A DNA stretch of 41,527 nucleotides from CAZBSE01 sp964494385. GTDB taxonomy: Bacteria > Actinomycetota > Humimicrobiia > Humimicrobiales > Humimicrobiaceae. Position 1 is the first letter of the stretch, and every line of letters begins with the position of its first letter. Below are positions 1 through 7,786 of this stretch, piece by piece. The stretch is taken from assembly GCA_964494385.1 (NCBI GenBank), contig CAZBSE010000017.1, positions 1 to 41,527 of the forward strand. The letters run 5' to 3'. The notes under the pieces are model-generated. The model did no database searches and was not told the DNA's origin. It worked only from the letters and a program-made list of their open reading frames with translations. Position numbers and translations under genes: made by a program.

Positions 1-1249
1 CCTTCATGGCCCTTTTATTCATAAGCATTCTTTTTTCAGCTTCATTTACTATCAGATCGATATCCTGAGATACCTTTTTCTTTAAAGCTGTGCCAATGGC
101 AATACTTACAGGTAGTCTGGGTTTACTTTTCTTTTGGCAGTTTTGGCATATTCTTCCTACTATATCATCGGTATCTTCCTCATTGGTATTGGGAAGGACT
201 ATAATAAACTCATCGCCGCCCCATCTGACAACCATATCTTCATTTCTAAAACAGCTTCTCAGTGCTTCCGAAACTTTGCAAAGCAATAAGTCTCCCTTAT
301 CGTAACCATAATTATCATTTATACTTTTTAGACCATTAACATCACAGAAGATGATACTTAGCGGCAGCTGTCGTTCCGTATTCAATCTTTTTAGTTCTTC
401 TTCAAAAAAGGCGCGGTTGTATAGGCCCGTTAATTTATCATGAAAGGACAGGTACCATATTTTTTCTTCCGCCCTTTTTTGTTCAGTTATATCCCTGAAA
501 GTCCACACCCTCCCTATAATCTTTGCATCCTGCTTTAAAGGACCTGAGGAACGCTCAAGAATTTTTCCGTCTTTCAATTTGATAACATCCACACAGTTTT
601 CCTTCGAGTTATATATTTTACGGAGTCTGTTAACAAATTGCTTCGGCTCCAAAAGCTGATTTGTAATAAAGTTTAATATCTTATCATCAGATTCCAGATT
701 AATAAGTCTTGCAGGAATTTTCCATAACTCAATGAATTTACTATTATGCATAAGTATTTTACCTTTTTTATCGGTGGCATAAATGCCGTCAATGCTGGAG
801 TGCAGTATGGCTCTAATCTTAGATCTGCTTTCTTTCAGCTCTTCTTCTGATTTTTTCTTATCGGTTATATCTCTTGAAATTCCAAATGTACCGATAATCT
901 CGTTTTTCTCATTGTAAAAAGGCATCTTGGTGGTTGATGCCCATCTGTTCTCATCTGAATTCCATGTTTCTTTTTCTTCAATATTTACAATTGGCTTACC
1001 TGTCCTTATTATCTTTTGTTCATCTTCATAAGCCTGCCTGGCATGTTCTTCGGTAAAAATATCAAAATCAGTTTTCCCTATTGCCTCATCCGGACCGGCC
1101 ATCTTAAACTTCTCCGAACAAGCCTTATTAATTCTGATAAACTTACTATCCAGGCCCTTAAAATATATACTGTCCGTAATATGCTTCATAAGGGCATCCA
1201 TCATCTGTGATTTAATAATTGCTGAATCCCTGTTTTTTTCTTTTTTCAT
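1..1249 (-). CDS. PAS-PAS-GGDEF diguanylate cyclase (3' end outside window)
   Basis: I translated the minus strand from the ATG at 1249; the frame stays open to the window edge, giving about 416 residues. Two PAS domains lie at about residues 15-130 and 140-255. Each ends in the usual PAC-type phrase (GISRDITDKK, TFRDITEQK). The GGDEF domain follows, with FHDKLTGLYNR at its start and the intact catalytic motif RWGGDEF near position 215. An inhibitory I-site, RNED, sits exactly five residues before GGDEF, so c-di-GMP feedback control is likely. No membrane segment is seen, so it is probably a cytoplasmic sensor that makes c-di-GMP from two GTP. The PAS ligand is unknown. A weak GGAA precedes the start by seven bases. 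An EAL domain beyond the window edge cannot be excluded. Confidence 0.9.
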   Translation of the reverse strand, partial: MKKEKNRDSAIIKSQMMDALMKHITDSIYFKGLDSKFIRINKACSEKFKMAGPDEAIGKTDFDIFTEEHARQAYEDEQKIIRTGKPIVNIEEKETWNSDENRWASTTKMPFYNEKNEIIGTFGISRDITDKKKSEEELKESRSKIRAILHSSIDGIYATDKKGKILMHNSKFIELWKIPARLINLESDDKILNFITNQLLEPKQFVNRLRKIYNSKENCVDVIKLKDGKILERSSGPLKQDAKIIGRVWTFRDITEQKRAEEKIWYLSFHDKLTGLYNRAFFEEELKRLNTERQLPLSIIFCDVNGLKSINDNYGYDKGDLLLCKVSEALRSCFRNEDMVVRWGGDEFIIVLPNTNEEDTDDIVGRICQNCQKKSKPRLPVSIAIGTALKKKVSQDIDLIVNEAEKRMLMNKRAMK

Positions 1250-1576
1250 ATAATTTCCAATATAAACTTTTAATTAATTTTAATTAATATATCACAAAAT
1301 AATATAAAGTAAATATAGAAACATTTAATATTGTAAATATTATAATTTTTAACAAATTCCATTCAGCGGCTTCATTTTTTTATGTCCCTTTTTGATTCTT
1401 GTACAGAGGTCTTATAAATAATCCGCATTGTGAAAGGTTTTTATCAGGCGATATGGACTTATCTTTTAAAATATGGTTTTATATCTCTAATAATTAAAAA
1501 TTTATATTAAATTTATAAATAATAGTTTTAAAATTAAAGTATCATATTTTTTATTGAACAGTGGTATTGTAATGAT
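1250..1576. other. AT-rich intergenic region between divergent genes
   Basis: No coding potential is seen in this 327-base stretch. It should hold the divergent promoters of the GGDEF gene and the small gene at 1577. A 10-base unit, TTTTAATTAA, occurs twice in tandem at 1268-1287, just upstream of the GGDEF start. TATATT-like boxes are abundant, but base composition alone would produce them, so I do not name a promoter. Confidence 0.6.
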
Positions 1577-1840
1577 ATGACATTAAAAATAGCTACAGAA
1601 AAAATAAATGTAAAGATTAAAACCAGCTCTGCGATAATAATAGGCTGCATGCATACCATGCCGGGCAGCAGGGTCAGCGACTATATTAAAACTCAGACCC
1701 GTAGATTCATACCGATAACAGATGCCATGGTATATCCTCTGGAAGAAACACCAAAAAGTGCTTTAAATATCAGCGGCAAGAATGATATTGTTTTTGTAAA
1801 TGTAGAAAATATTGAAATGCTGACTCTAATTAAAAAATGA
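1577..1840 (+). CDS. Small DUF6812-like protein
   Basis: This 87-residue protein has no signal peptide or membrane segment. Its pattern is a beta-rich start (MTLKIATEKINVKIKTS), then PGSRVSDYI, then RRFIPITDAMVYP, then a terminal strand with VFVNVENIEMLTLI. That order (G-x-R-x-S-D-Y followed by F-I-P-I-T-D and a late I-x-x-I) resembles DUF6812, a family of unknown function; I recognise it by pattern only. No strong ribosome site precedes the ATG. The gene converges on etfA with only ten bases between the stop codons and no visible terminator. Confidence 0.65.
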   Translation: MTLKIATEKINVKIKTSSAIIIGCMHTMPGSRVSDYIKTQTRRFIPITDAMVYPLEETPKSALNISGKNDIVFVNVENIEMLTLIKK

Positions 1841-1850
1841 AGAATAATTA

Positions 1851-3056
1851 CTATACAAGCGGTTTTCCGTTTTTTATTCTCTTTATCAGCATGGGTACTA
1901 CCTCAAAAATATCCCCGACTATACCGTAATTTGCAACCTTAAAAATAGGAGCACTTGAATCTTTATTTACGGCAATAATAATATCCGAGGTCTGCATACC
2001 GGCAAGATGCTGGATCGCTCCGGATATTCCGCAGGCAATATATAATTTGGGATTAACTGTCTTCCCTGTCTGACCCACCTGGTGAGGATAAGATATCCAG
2101 CCCGAATCAACTGCTGCCCTTGATGCCCCCACCACTCCTCTCAGCAGACCGGCAAGTTCCCTCAGCATAGAAAATTTTTCACTTCCGCCCACTCCTCTTC
2201 CGCCGGATACAATAACATTATAATCGGTGATATTTAAATTCTCATCAACCTCTTTTTCCACACCAATCAGATTGTATTCAGTTATAAATTTAGATTCATC
2301 AATATTTATATATTCAATCCTGTCTTGGTAGTCTTCTGCTGCGACTGCTATCTTTTTCTTTTCCATGACATGGGGTCTTACTGTTGCCATCTGGGGCCTG
2401 GCATTTCTGGTGACTATAGTGGCCAGAATATTTCCCCCGAAAGTCGGTCTTGTCTGAAGAAGTACCTTCTTTTCTTTATCTATCTCAAGTCCGGTACAAT
2501 CAGCAGTAAGGCCCGTTTTTAGAATAGCGGCCACTCTGGGAACAAGAGTTCTTCCAAACCAGGTTGCACCTGCCAGAAATATCTCTGGTTTGTACCTGCT
2601 TATTACCTGCACCAGGGCTTTGGCGTAAATATCATCTATATTGGCAGAAAAAACGGCGCTGTCCATAAGATACAGCCTGTCCAGGCCGTATTGGAATGCC
2701 TCCGCTGCACTTTTCCCAATACCATTTCCGATAGCCACTGCTGACAGCTCCACACCCAGCTTTTCTGCAAGTTTTCTGCCCTCACTTACAAGCTCGAATC
2801 CTACATCCGCTATCCGGCTTCCCTGGGATTCAAGATATATGCAAACCCCGCTGTAATCTGAAAAATCCTTTTTTTCCTCCTTAAGACCGATAATTTCTAT
2901 GGAATTAAATTTACAGGTTTCAATACAAGCTCCGCAGAATACACAATTCCGGTTTACCACTGCTTTGCCTTTAACTATCTCAATGGCATCATATAAACAA
3001 ACTTTCCTGCAGATGCTGCAGCCGGTGCATGTCTCTTTATTTATCCTGATTTCCAT
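1851..3056 (-). CDS. etfA: Electron transfer flavoprotein alpha subunit with N-terminal 2x[4Fe-4S] ferredoxin domain
   Basis: This 401-residue protein carries two [4Fe-4S] motifs in its first 60 residues (CTGCSICRKVC and CVFCGACIETC), followed by a complete EtfA: an N-terminal nucleotide-binding-like domain from about residue 70 and the FAD domain with SGGRGVGG and ACGISGAIQHLAGM. Plain EtfA is about 320 residues, so the ferredoxin part is a true extension. Such fusions are known in the bifurcating caffeyl-CoA reductase (CarE) and lactate dehydrogenase (LctC) complexes of Acetobacterium. The gene ends an operon after acd and etfB, ten bases downstream of etfB. It has an AGGA ribosome site five bases before the ATG. 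I infer that electrons pass between FAD, the clusters and ferredoxin; bifurcation itself is not proven by sequence. Confidence 0.95.
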   Translation of the reverse strand: MEIRINKETCTGCSICRKVCLYDAIEIVKGKAVVNRNCVFCGACIETCKFNSIEIIGLKEEKKDFSDYSGVCIYLESQGSRIADVGFELVSEGRKLAEKLGVELSAVAIGNGIGKSAAEAFQYGLDRLYLMDSAVFSANIDDIYAKALVQVISRYKPEIFLAGATWFGRTLVPRVAAILKTGLTADCTGLEIDKEKKVLLQTRPTFGGNILATIVTRNARPQMATVRPHVMEKKKIAVAAEDYQDRIEYINIDESKFITEYNLIGVEKEVDENLNITDYNVIVSGGRGVGGSEKFSMLRELAGLLRGVVGASRAAVDSGWISYPHQVGQTGKTVNPKLYIACGISGAIQHLAGMQTSDIIIAVNKDSSAPIFKVANYGIVGDIFEVVPMLIKRIKNGKPLV

Positions 3057-3066
3057 AAAATCCTGC

Positions 3067-3876
3067 CTATATTACTTTTAAATCCTTTAGCTCCTTATAT
3101 AACTGCTCAACCTGTTCTTCGGTACTGCCCTCTATCATCTTTATGTCATGTTTTATTTCCGGCGTAAAAATTTTTATTACCTGGGTGTAAGAACCCGAGA
3201 GTCCCACTTCGTCTTCATCTGCCTCCAGCTTTTTTGCATCCCATACAGGTATTTCCATATTTCTTGCCTTCACTTTTCCCCTCAGGGAAGGGACTCTGGG
3301 AATATTGATATCCTTCACCACGGATATTGCAGCAGGCAGATTTACTTCAAAAATCTCATATCTATCTTCCATCAATCTCTTAATTTTTATTTTATCTTTA
3401 CTGATTTCAGGTATACTGCTGGCATATCCTATAAACGGTATGCCCATCCTTTGTGCAAGTTCGGGTCCTACCTGACCCGTATCCCCATCCAGAGTCTGTT
3501 TGCCCAGTATTATCAGGCGGCAGCCCCCTATTTTTTTTACAGCCTTTGCCAGAGTATTGGAAGTGGCCCATGTGTCAGCTCCCGCAAACGCCCTGTCTGA
3601 AAGAAGAACAACCCTATCGACACCCACCGATATGGCTTCTTTAAGCATATCTCCGGACTGAGGAGGACCCATGGTCATGGCAATTACCTCCACATTGCCA
3701 TCATTAAATCTCTCCTTTATCCTTACCGCCTCTTCAACAGCATAGGCATCAAAAGGATTTATTATATTATCTATTCCCTCTCTCACCAGAGTATTGGTCC
3801 GGGAATCAATTTTAATTTCTGTACTGCCCGGTACCTGTTTTATACACACCACAATTTTTATTTTAATCACCTGCAA
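3067..3876 (-). CDS. etfB: Electron transfer flavoprotein beta subunit
   Basis: The protein is about 265-269 residues and starts with the family signature KIVVCIKQVPGS. It has FDAYAVEEAVRIKE, the AMTMGPPQ strand, LSDRAFAGADTWATS, and LGKQTLDGDTGQVGPEL. The last two resemble EtfB proteins from clostridial bifurcating complexes. It lies between the acyl-CoA dehydrogenase and the ferredoxin-fused EtfA. The start is odd. The coordinates use TTG at 3876, and GTG at 3870 is also possible; neither has a ribosome site. The usual N-terminus MKIVVCI would begin at an ATA codon, and the AGGTGAT just before that ATA is the only good Shine-Dalgarno site. Confidence 0.93.
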   Translation of the reverse strand: MQVIKIKIVVCIKQVPGSTEIKIDSRTNTLVREGIDNIINPFDAYAVEEAVRIKERFNDGNVEVIAMTMGPPQSGDMLKEAISVGVDRVVLLSDRAFAGADTWATSNTLAKAVKKIGGCRLIILGKQTLDGDTGQVGPELAQRMGIPFIGYASSIPEISKDKIKIKRLMEDRYEIFEVNLPAAISVVKDINIPRVPSLRGKVKARNMEIPVWDAKKLEADEDEVGLSGSYTQVIKIFTPEIKHDIKMIEGSTEEQVEQLYKELKDLKVI

Positions 3877-3940
3877 GTATAATAAAAAAATCCATGTATG
3901 CTAAAAAGTTTATTTGTACGTGAATTACGACCCGACTTTT

Positions 3941-5092
3941 CTACAAAACTCCTCTTTTGATCATATCCAGAGCAATAATATTTCTCAATATTTGATTGGT
4001 GCCCTCATAAATCTGTGTAATCTTTGCGTCTCTCATCATCTTTTCCACAGGGTACTCTTTCATAAACCCATAACCGCCGAATATCTGGACCGCATCAGTA
4101 GTAACCTTCATAGCTGCATCGGATGCAAATATTTTCGACATCGAGGAAAGTCTTGAAATATTTTTTTCTCCGCTGTCAATCACTCTTGCCGTATGGTAAA
4201 CAAGAGCTCTTGCAGCCTCGACATTTGTAGCCATATCAGCAAGCATATGCTGTATGGCCTGGAAAGAAGATATGGCGGTTCCAAACTGTTTTCTTATTTT
4301 AGAGTAATTCAAAGCTTCCTCCAGAGCTGCCTGTGCAACTCCTACTGCCTGAGCACCGACTACAGGTCTGGACTGATCAAAAGTTTTCATAGCTATTATA
4401 AAGCCCATTCCCTCACTGCCCAGTATATTTTCTTTTGGAACCCTGCAATCTGTAAAAATAAGCTCCCTGGTAGCCGAAGCCCTGATTCCCAATTTATCTT
4501 CTTTCTTCCCAAATTCGAAGCCGGGTGTTCCCTTTTCCACTATAATGGCACTTGCACCCCTTATCCCTTTTTGAGGATTGGTCATGGCAAAAATAGTATA
4601 AATATCTGCCTCTCCGCCGTTGGTTATCCACTGCTTGGTTCCATTTAATACATAGCAATCTTTCTCTATCGAAGCTTTTGTTCTTATACTTCCGACATCA
4701 CTGCCTGCTTCCGCCTCTGTTAGCCCGAAAGCAGCTAATTTTTTTCCTTCTGCCAGCTGCGGTAGATATTTTTTCTTCTGCTCCTCACTTCCGGCCACAA
4801 GAAAAGGTATAATGCCTAAACCCGATGCGGCATAAGAAGTAGCGACACTCAGATCCCCTCTGCTTAGTTCCTCTGTAGCCAGACAGATTTCAAAAATACC
4901 AGTACCCATACCATCATATTCCTGGGGAACGAATAATCTGAAAAGGTCACTTTTTGCAATTTCTTTTATTATTTCCCAGGGGAACGTTCCTTCGCGATCC
5001 ATCTCTGCCCTTGCAGGGATTATTCTCCCGTCTACAATCTGGCGGCAGATATCCACTATCATATCTTGCTCTTCAGTTAAAAGATATTTCAT
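3941..5092 (-). CDS. Acyl-CoA dehydrogenase
   Basis: At 383 residues this is the usual length for a short-chain acyl-CoA dehydrogenase. Visible signatures are FGLTEAEAGSDVGSI (FAD and substrate binding), WITNGGEADIY, and the C-terminal block with QIFGGYGF and IYEGTNQI. The Glu in YEGTNQI is the catalytic base of butyryl-CoA dehydrogenases. The gene leads the operon with etfB and etfA, matching the order carC-carD-carE of the caffeyl-CoA reductase/Etf complex and resembling bcd-etf operons. It probably reduces an enoyl-CoA, or oxidises an acyl-CoA, with Etf as partner. The chain length and substrate cannot be read from sequence. GGGAG precedes the ATG by about five bases. Confidence 0.95.
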   Translation of the reverse strand: MKYLLTEEQDMIVDICRQIVDGRIIPARAEMDREGTFPWEIIKEIAKSDLFRLFVPQEYDGMGTGIFEICLATEELSRGDLSVATSYAASGLGIIPFLVAGSEEQKKKYLPQLAEGKKLAAFGLTEAEAGSDVGSIRTKASIEKDCYVLNGTKQWITNGGEADIYTIFAMTNPQKGIRGASAIIVEKGTPGFEFGKKEDKLGIRASATRELIFTDCRVPKENILGSEGMGFIIAMKTFDQSRPVVGAQAVGVAQAALEEALNYSKIRKQFGTAISSFQAIQHMLADMATNVEAARALVYHTARVIDSGEKNISRLSSMSKIFASDAAMKVTTDAVQIFGGYGFMKEYPVEKMMRDAKITQIYEGTNQILRNIIALDMIKRGVL

Positions 5093-5244
5093 AAATCTCC
5101 CGTTATAATTTACTTATAGAACCAGTTTAATAAAGAGACGGGGTGATAATCCAATGGTTTCACTATTTTAAATCTTGATGAGAATCGGATCAGCTTTCTG
5201 CAATGAAACTTTACATATGCTGAAGCGTCTTATTTAAAAGACTT

Positions 5245-5268
5245 TAAGGCTTTGCCTTATAATTTTTT
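5245..5268 (+). terminator. Hairpin plus T-run in the bioY leader (possible attenuator)
   Basis: A perfect six-base stem, TAAGGC with GCCTTA around a TTT loop (5245-5259), is followed by TAATTTTTT. It lies about 20-30 bases before the bioY ribosome site and reads in the bioY direction. There is no plus-strand gene upstream to terminate, so it could be an attenuator of the biotin operon. I found no BirA-type operator in the 211-base gap between acd and bioY. The stem is short, so this is tentative. Confidence 0.4.
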
Positions 5269-5303
5269 AAACACAGCTTTTTTATCCTTCGGGAGGAACT
5301 TTT

Positions 5304-5951
5304 ATGGATATGAGCGGGACCCCGGTCATAAAAAATTCAGAAATAAAGGTAAAGTACCGCAGCGACCAGATAGCTTTTAATCTGGTATTTGCTTTAATCT
5401 TTGCGGTTCTTATGGCAATATCTGCAAATTCATTTATGTATCTGCCCTTTACGCCAATTCCCATAACCTTGCAGGTATTAACCGTACTCCTTTCCGGCTT
5501 ATTCCTGGGCAGCAAATGGGCCCTTGCCAGCCAGTCTTTATATGTACTTATGGGAATGATGGGATTGCCGGTTTTTAGCGGATTCAAAAATGCGGCTGTT
5601 TTTCTGGCTGGTCCGACTGTCGGCTATGTAATTGGATTTCTGGCCGCCGCTTTTACGGTAGGATATATATATGAAAATTCAGTCAGGAAAACTACCGGTT
5701 CTTTAAATAACCTGCTCATATGCCTATTTTCATGCACCGCCGGAGTGACAATAATCCATCTTTTTGGATTTATACACCTGTTCGGTTATTTCTTTGGTAT
5801 AACCGGTGCATATTCGGTTTTATCCGCACTGAGTAAGACCTGGAAGCTGGGCACGCAACCATTTCTGGTTATAGATTTTCTAAAAATCATTACCGCTGTA
5901 ATCATTATAAATATTAATAAAATCAAAAATGAGAAATATAAAAATAAATGA
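5304..5951 (+). CDS. bioY: Biotin transporter substrate-binding (S) component BioY
   Basis: This 215-residue, largely hydrophobic protein has about six membrane segments. The BioY pattern is clear: PFTPIPITLQVLTVLLSGL, then LGSKWALASQSLYVLMG, GLPVFSG, and AGPTVGYVIGF. BioY binds biotin in the membrane and works alone or with the EcfA/EcfT energising module, which is not in this window. The ATG is preceded by a good ribosome site (GGGAGG with GGAAC). The next gene starts 23 bases inside its end and encodes a biotinylated protein, so biotin supply and biotin use are co-transcribed. The C-terminal tail is unusually rich in Ile, Asn and Lys. Confidence 0.93.
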   Translation: MDMSGTPVIKNSEIKVKYRSDQIAFNLVFALIFAVLMAISANSFMYLPFTPIPITLQVLTVLLSGLFLGSKWALASQSLYVLMGMMGLPVFSGFKNAAVFLAGPTVGYVIGFLAAAFTVGYIYENSVRKTTGSLNNLLICLFSCTAGVTIIHLFGFIHLFGYFFGITGAYSVLSALSKTWKLGTQPFLVIDFLKIITAVIIININKIKNEKYKNK

Positions 5952-7782
5952 TATCACTGTAAGAGACATATTCCAGAATACCGATCTGGAATATATAGAC
6001 ATCAGGACATTTAATACCATATTGAATCATTTTGAGGGTACGAAATACGAAAGTCTGGAGATACTGGGCGGCTCAAGCTTTGAAAAAATGCTTGATAGTA
6101 GTCTTAATATGACACCGCTGGAGATTGTCTCCTATATTAAGGGCAAAATCTCCACTATCCCGCTGCAGGCATTGATCGGAGCAAGAAATCTGGGAGGGCT
6201 TGAAGTTTATTCCAACAACCTCATACAAAGATTCATAAAGCAATGCGTAAAAAACGGAATTGATATATTCAGGGTATATGACTGCCTGAATGATCTTGAA
6301 AATTTAAAATTTACCGTATCTACAATAGTCGAAAATGGTGCCGCATGCCAGGGGACCATACTTTACGATGACCTGCAGAATATGGATTTTTATATAAAAA
6401 CAGCAACAGAATTAAAAAAATACGGCTGTACCAGCATATGTATAAAAGACGTCGAGTCGATGATAGTCCCCCAAAAAACAGCCGAGCTTTTTACAAATCT
6501 TGACCGGGAAATTAAAATACCCAAATTTTTCAGCACCTCAAATCTCAGGGGTCTCCAGGTATTAAATTATTTTGAGGCCTGCAGTCACGGTTGCGACGGA
6601 GTAGACCTGAGCCTGCTTCCCTCTTCCTATAATGATTATAGTCCCACAATATTCTCCTATATCCTGAGCTTGAAAGATACGGATATTTCATACAGTCTTG
6701 ACTATTTAAAAGTTTTTCAATTAAGTGAAAACATAAAGAAATCAATATATCCTTACATAAAACAGGATATATTTTCCATAAATTTTATTTTAAATAGAAC
6801 CAATAAAAATCTGCTTCCCAAATGGCTCATTTCAAGTATTTACCGTCAACTGAACGAAATTGGTGAAACTGAAGCAATAGATTCCGTCCTGGAAGAAATT
6901 TTTAATATAAAAAGTGAAATAGGCAACCCTTCACTTTCTACTCCTATAGGTCAGATTATAGGAAGTCAGGCTATACTAAATATAGTTATCTCTGATCACA
7001 GGTGGGAAATCTTCTGTGATGAGATAAAAAAGCTGATATGGGGATATTTTGGTAAGCTTCCCCGAAAGGTCAGTAAAAAAATTCTTGAAAAACTGGAAAG
7101 CTCCCCGGATGAGAGAAAAGTTAAAATCAGCCTCGAAGTAGAAGATATATACGAACAGTGCAAAAGCGAGATTGAGAATCTTTCGGATAAAGAAGAGAAT
7201 ATTCTAAACTATTGTTTCTTTCCCGAAAAGACCAGGAAATTTCTTGAAGATCGAAAGGCAGGACATAAAAAAACTCCGGCATCAAAAGATCATGGTCCCG
7301 CCGGACTCAAGCCCGACCACAGATTGGGCAGAGTTGGTTCAACTGGCAGTTTGAGAGGTCTTGATATTAAAAAATTAAGAGAAATAACCGGTCTGGTTGA
7401 AAGCAGCAATATTGAAGAAATAAAACTGGAAGTGGACGGTGTAAAAATATCCATAAACAACCCCAGGTATGCTTCGGTGGTACAAAGCAATGCTGATAAA
7501 GAACTACCGGAACCTAAAAAAGAAAAATCCAAAGATATAGTGGAAATCAAATCTCCTATTGTAGGCACTTTTTATGCAGCTTCAGATCCGGATTGCCCCC
7601 CTCTGGTCAATGCAGGAGACAGCGTTAAAAAAGGAGATACCCTCTGTGTAATAGAGGCTATGAAACTAATGAATAAAATTCATTCCGAATACGATGGCCG
7701 TATAAAAGAAATATTAGTTGCTAACGAAGATATGGTAGAATTCGACCAGACAATAATGGTTTTAAAAAAAGATAAAAAGTAG
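5929..7782 (+). CDS. Carboxyltransferase-like (PycB/OadA-type) domain fused to biotin carboxyl carrier protein
   Basis: This 617-residue protein has three parts. Residues 1 to about 400 resemble the carboxyltransferase of pyruvate carboxylase B / oxaloacetate decarboxylase alpha (DITVRDIFQN, LEILGGSSFEKML, NGIDIFRVYDCLNDLENL, SICIKDVES). A low-complexity linker follows. Residues about 480-617 look like AccB, with LDIKKLREITGLVESSNI and a biotinyl domain with VIEAMKLMN, where K579 is the predicted biotin site. The catalytic core is altered. Asp13 and the Lys that is carbamylated in the family (K173) remain, but the metal-binding His-Thr-His is S202-T203-S204. RGQN has become GARN, and the GTSQP region is lost. 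It may therefore be a scaffold rather than a working carboxyltransferase. It overlaps bioY by 23 bases, has no ribosome site of its own, and is four bases from accC. Confidence 0.88.
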   Translation: MRNIKINDITVRDIFQNTDLEYIDIRTFNTILNHFEGTKYESLEILGGSSFEKMLDSSLNMTPLEIVSYIKGKISTIPLQALIGARNLGGLEVYSNNLIQRFIKQCVKNGIDIFRVYDCLNDLENLKFTVSTIVENGAACQGTILYDDLQNMDFYIKTATELKKYGCTSICIKDVESMIVPQKTAELFTNLDREIKIPKFFSTSNLRGLQVLNYFEACSHGCDGVDLSLLPSSYNDYSPTIFSYILSLKDTDISYSLDYLKVFQLSENIKKSIYPYIKQDIFSINFILNRTNKNLLPKWLISSIYRQLNEIGETEAIDSVLEEIFNIKSEIGNPSLSTPIGQIIGSQAILNIVISDHRWEIFCDEIKKLIWGYFGKLPRKVSKKILEKLESSPDERKVKISLEVEDIYEQCKSEIENLSDKEENILNYCFFPEKTRKFLEDRKAGHKKTPASKDHGPAGLKPDHRLGRVGSTGSLRGLDIKKLREITGLVESSNIEEIKLEVDGVKISINNPRYASVVQSNADKELPEPKKEKSKDIVEIKSPIVGTFYAASDPDCPPLVNAGDSVKKGDTLCVIEAMKLMNKIHSEYDGRIKEILVANEDMVEFDQTIMVLKKDKK

Positions 7783-7786
7783 TTTT

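Noticed and set aside
3148..3600. 150-residue open frame on the plus strand
   Set aside because: It lies fully antisense to etfB, whose protein has clear family motifs; the frame reads as a shadow.
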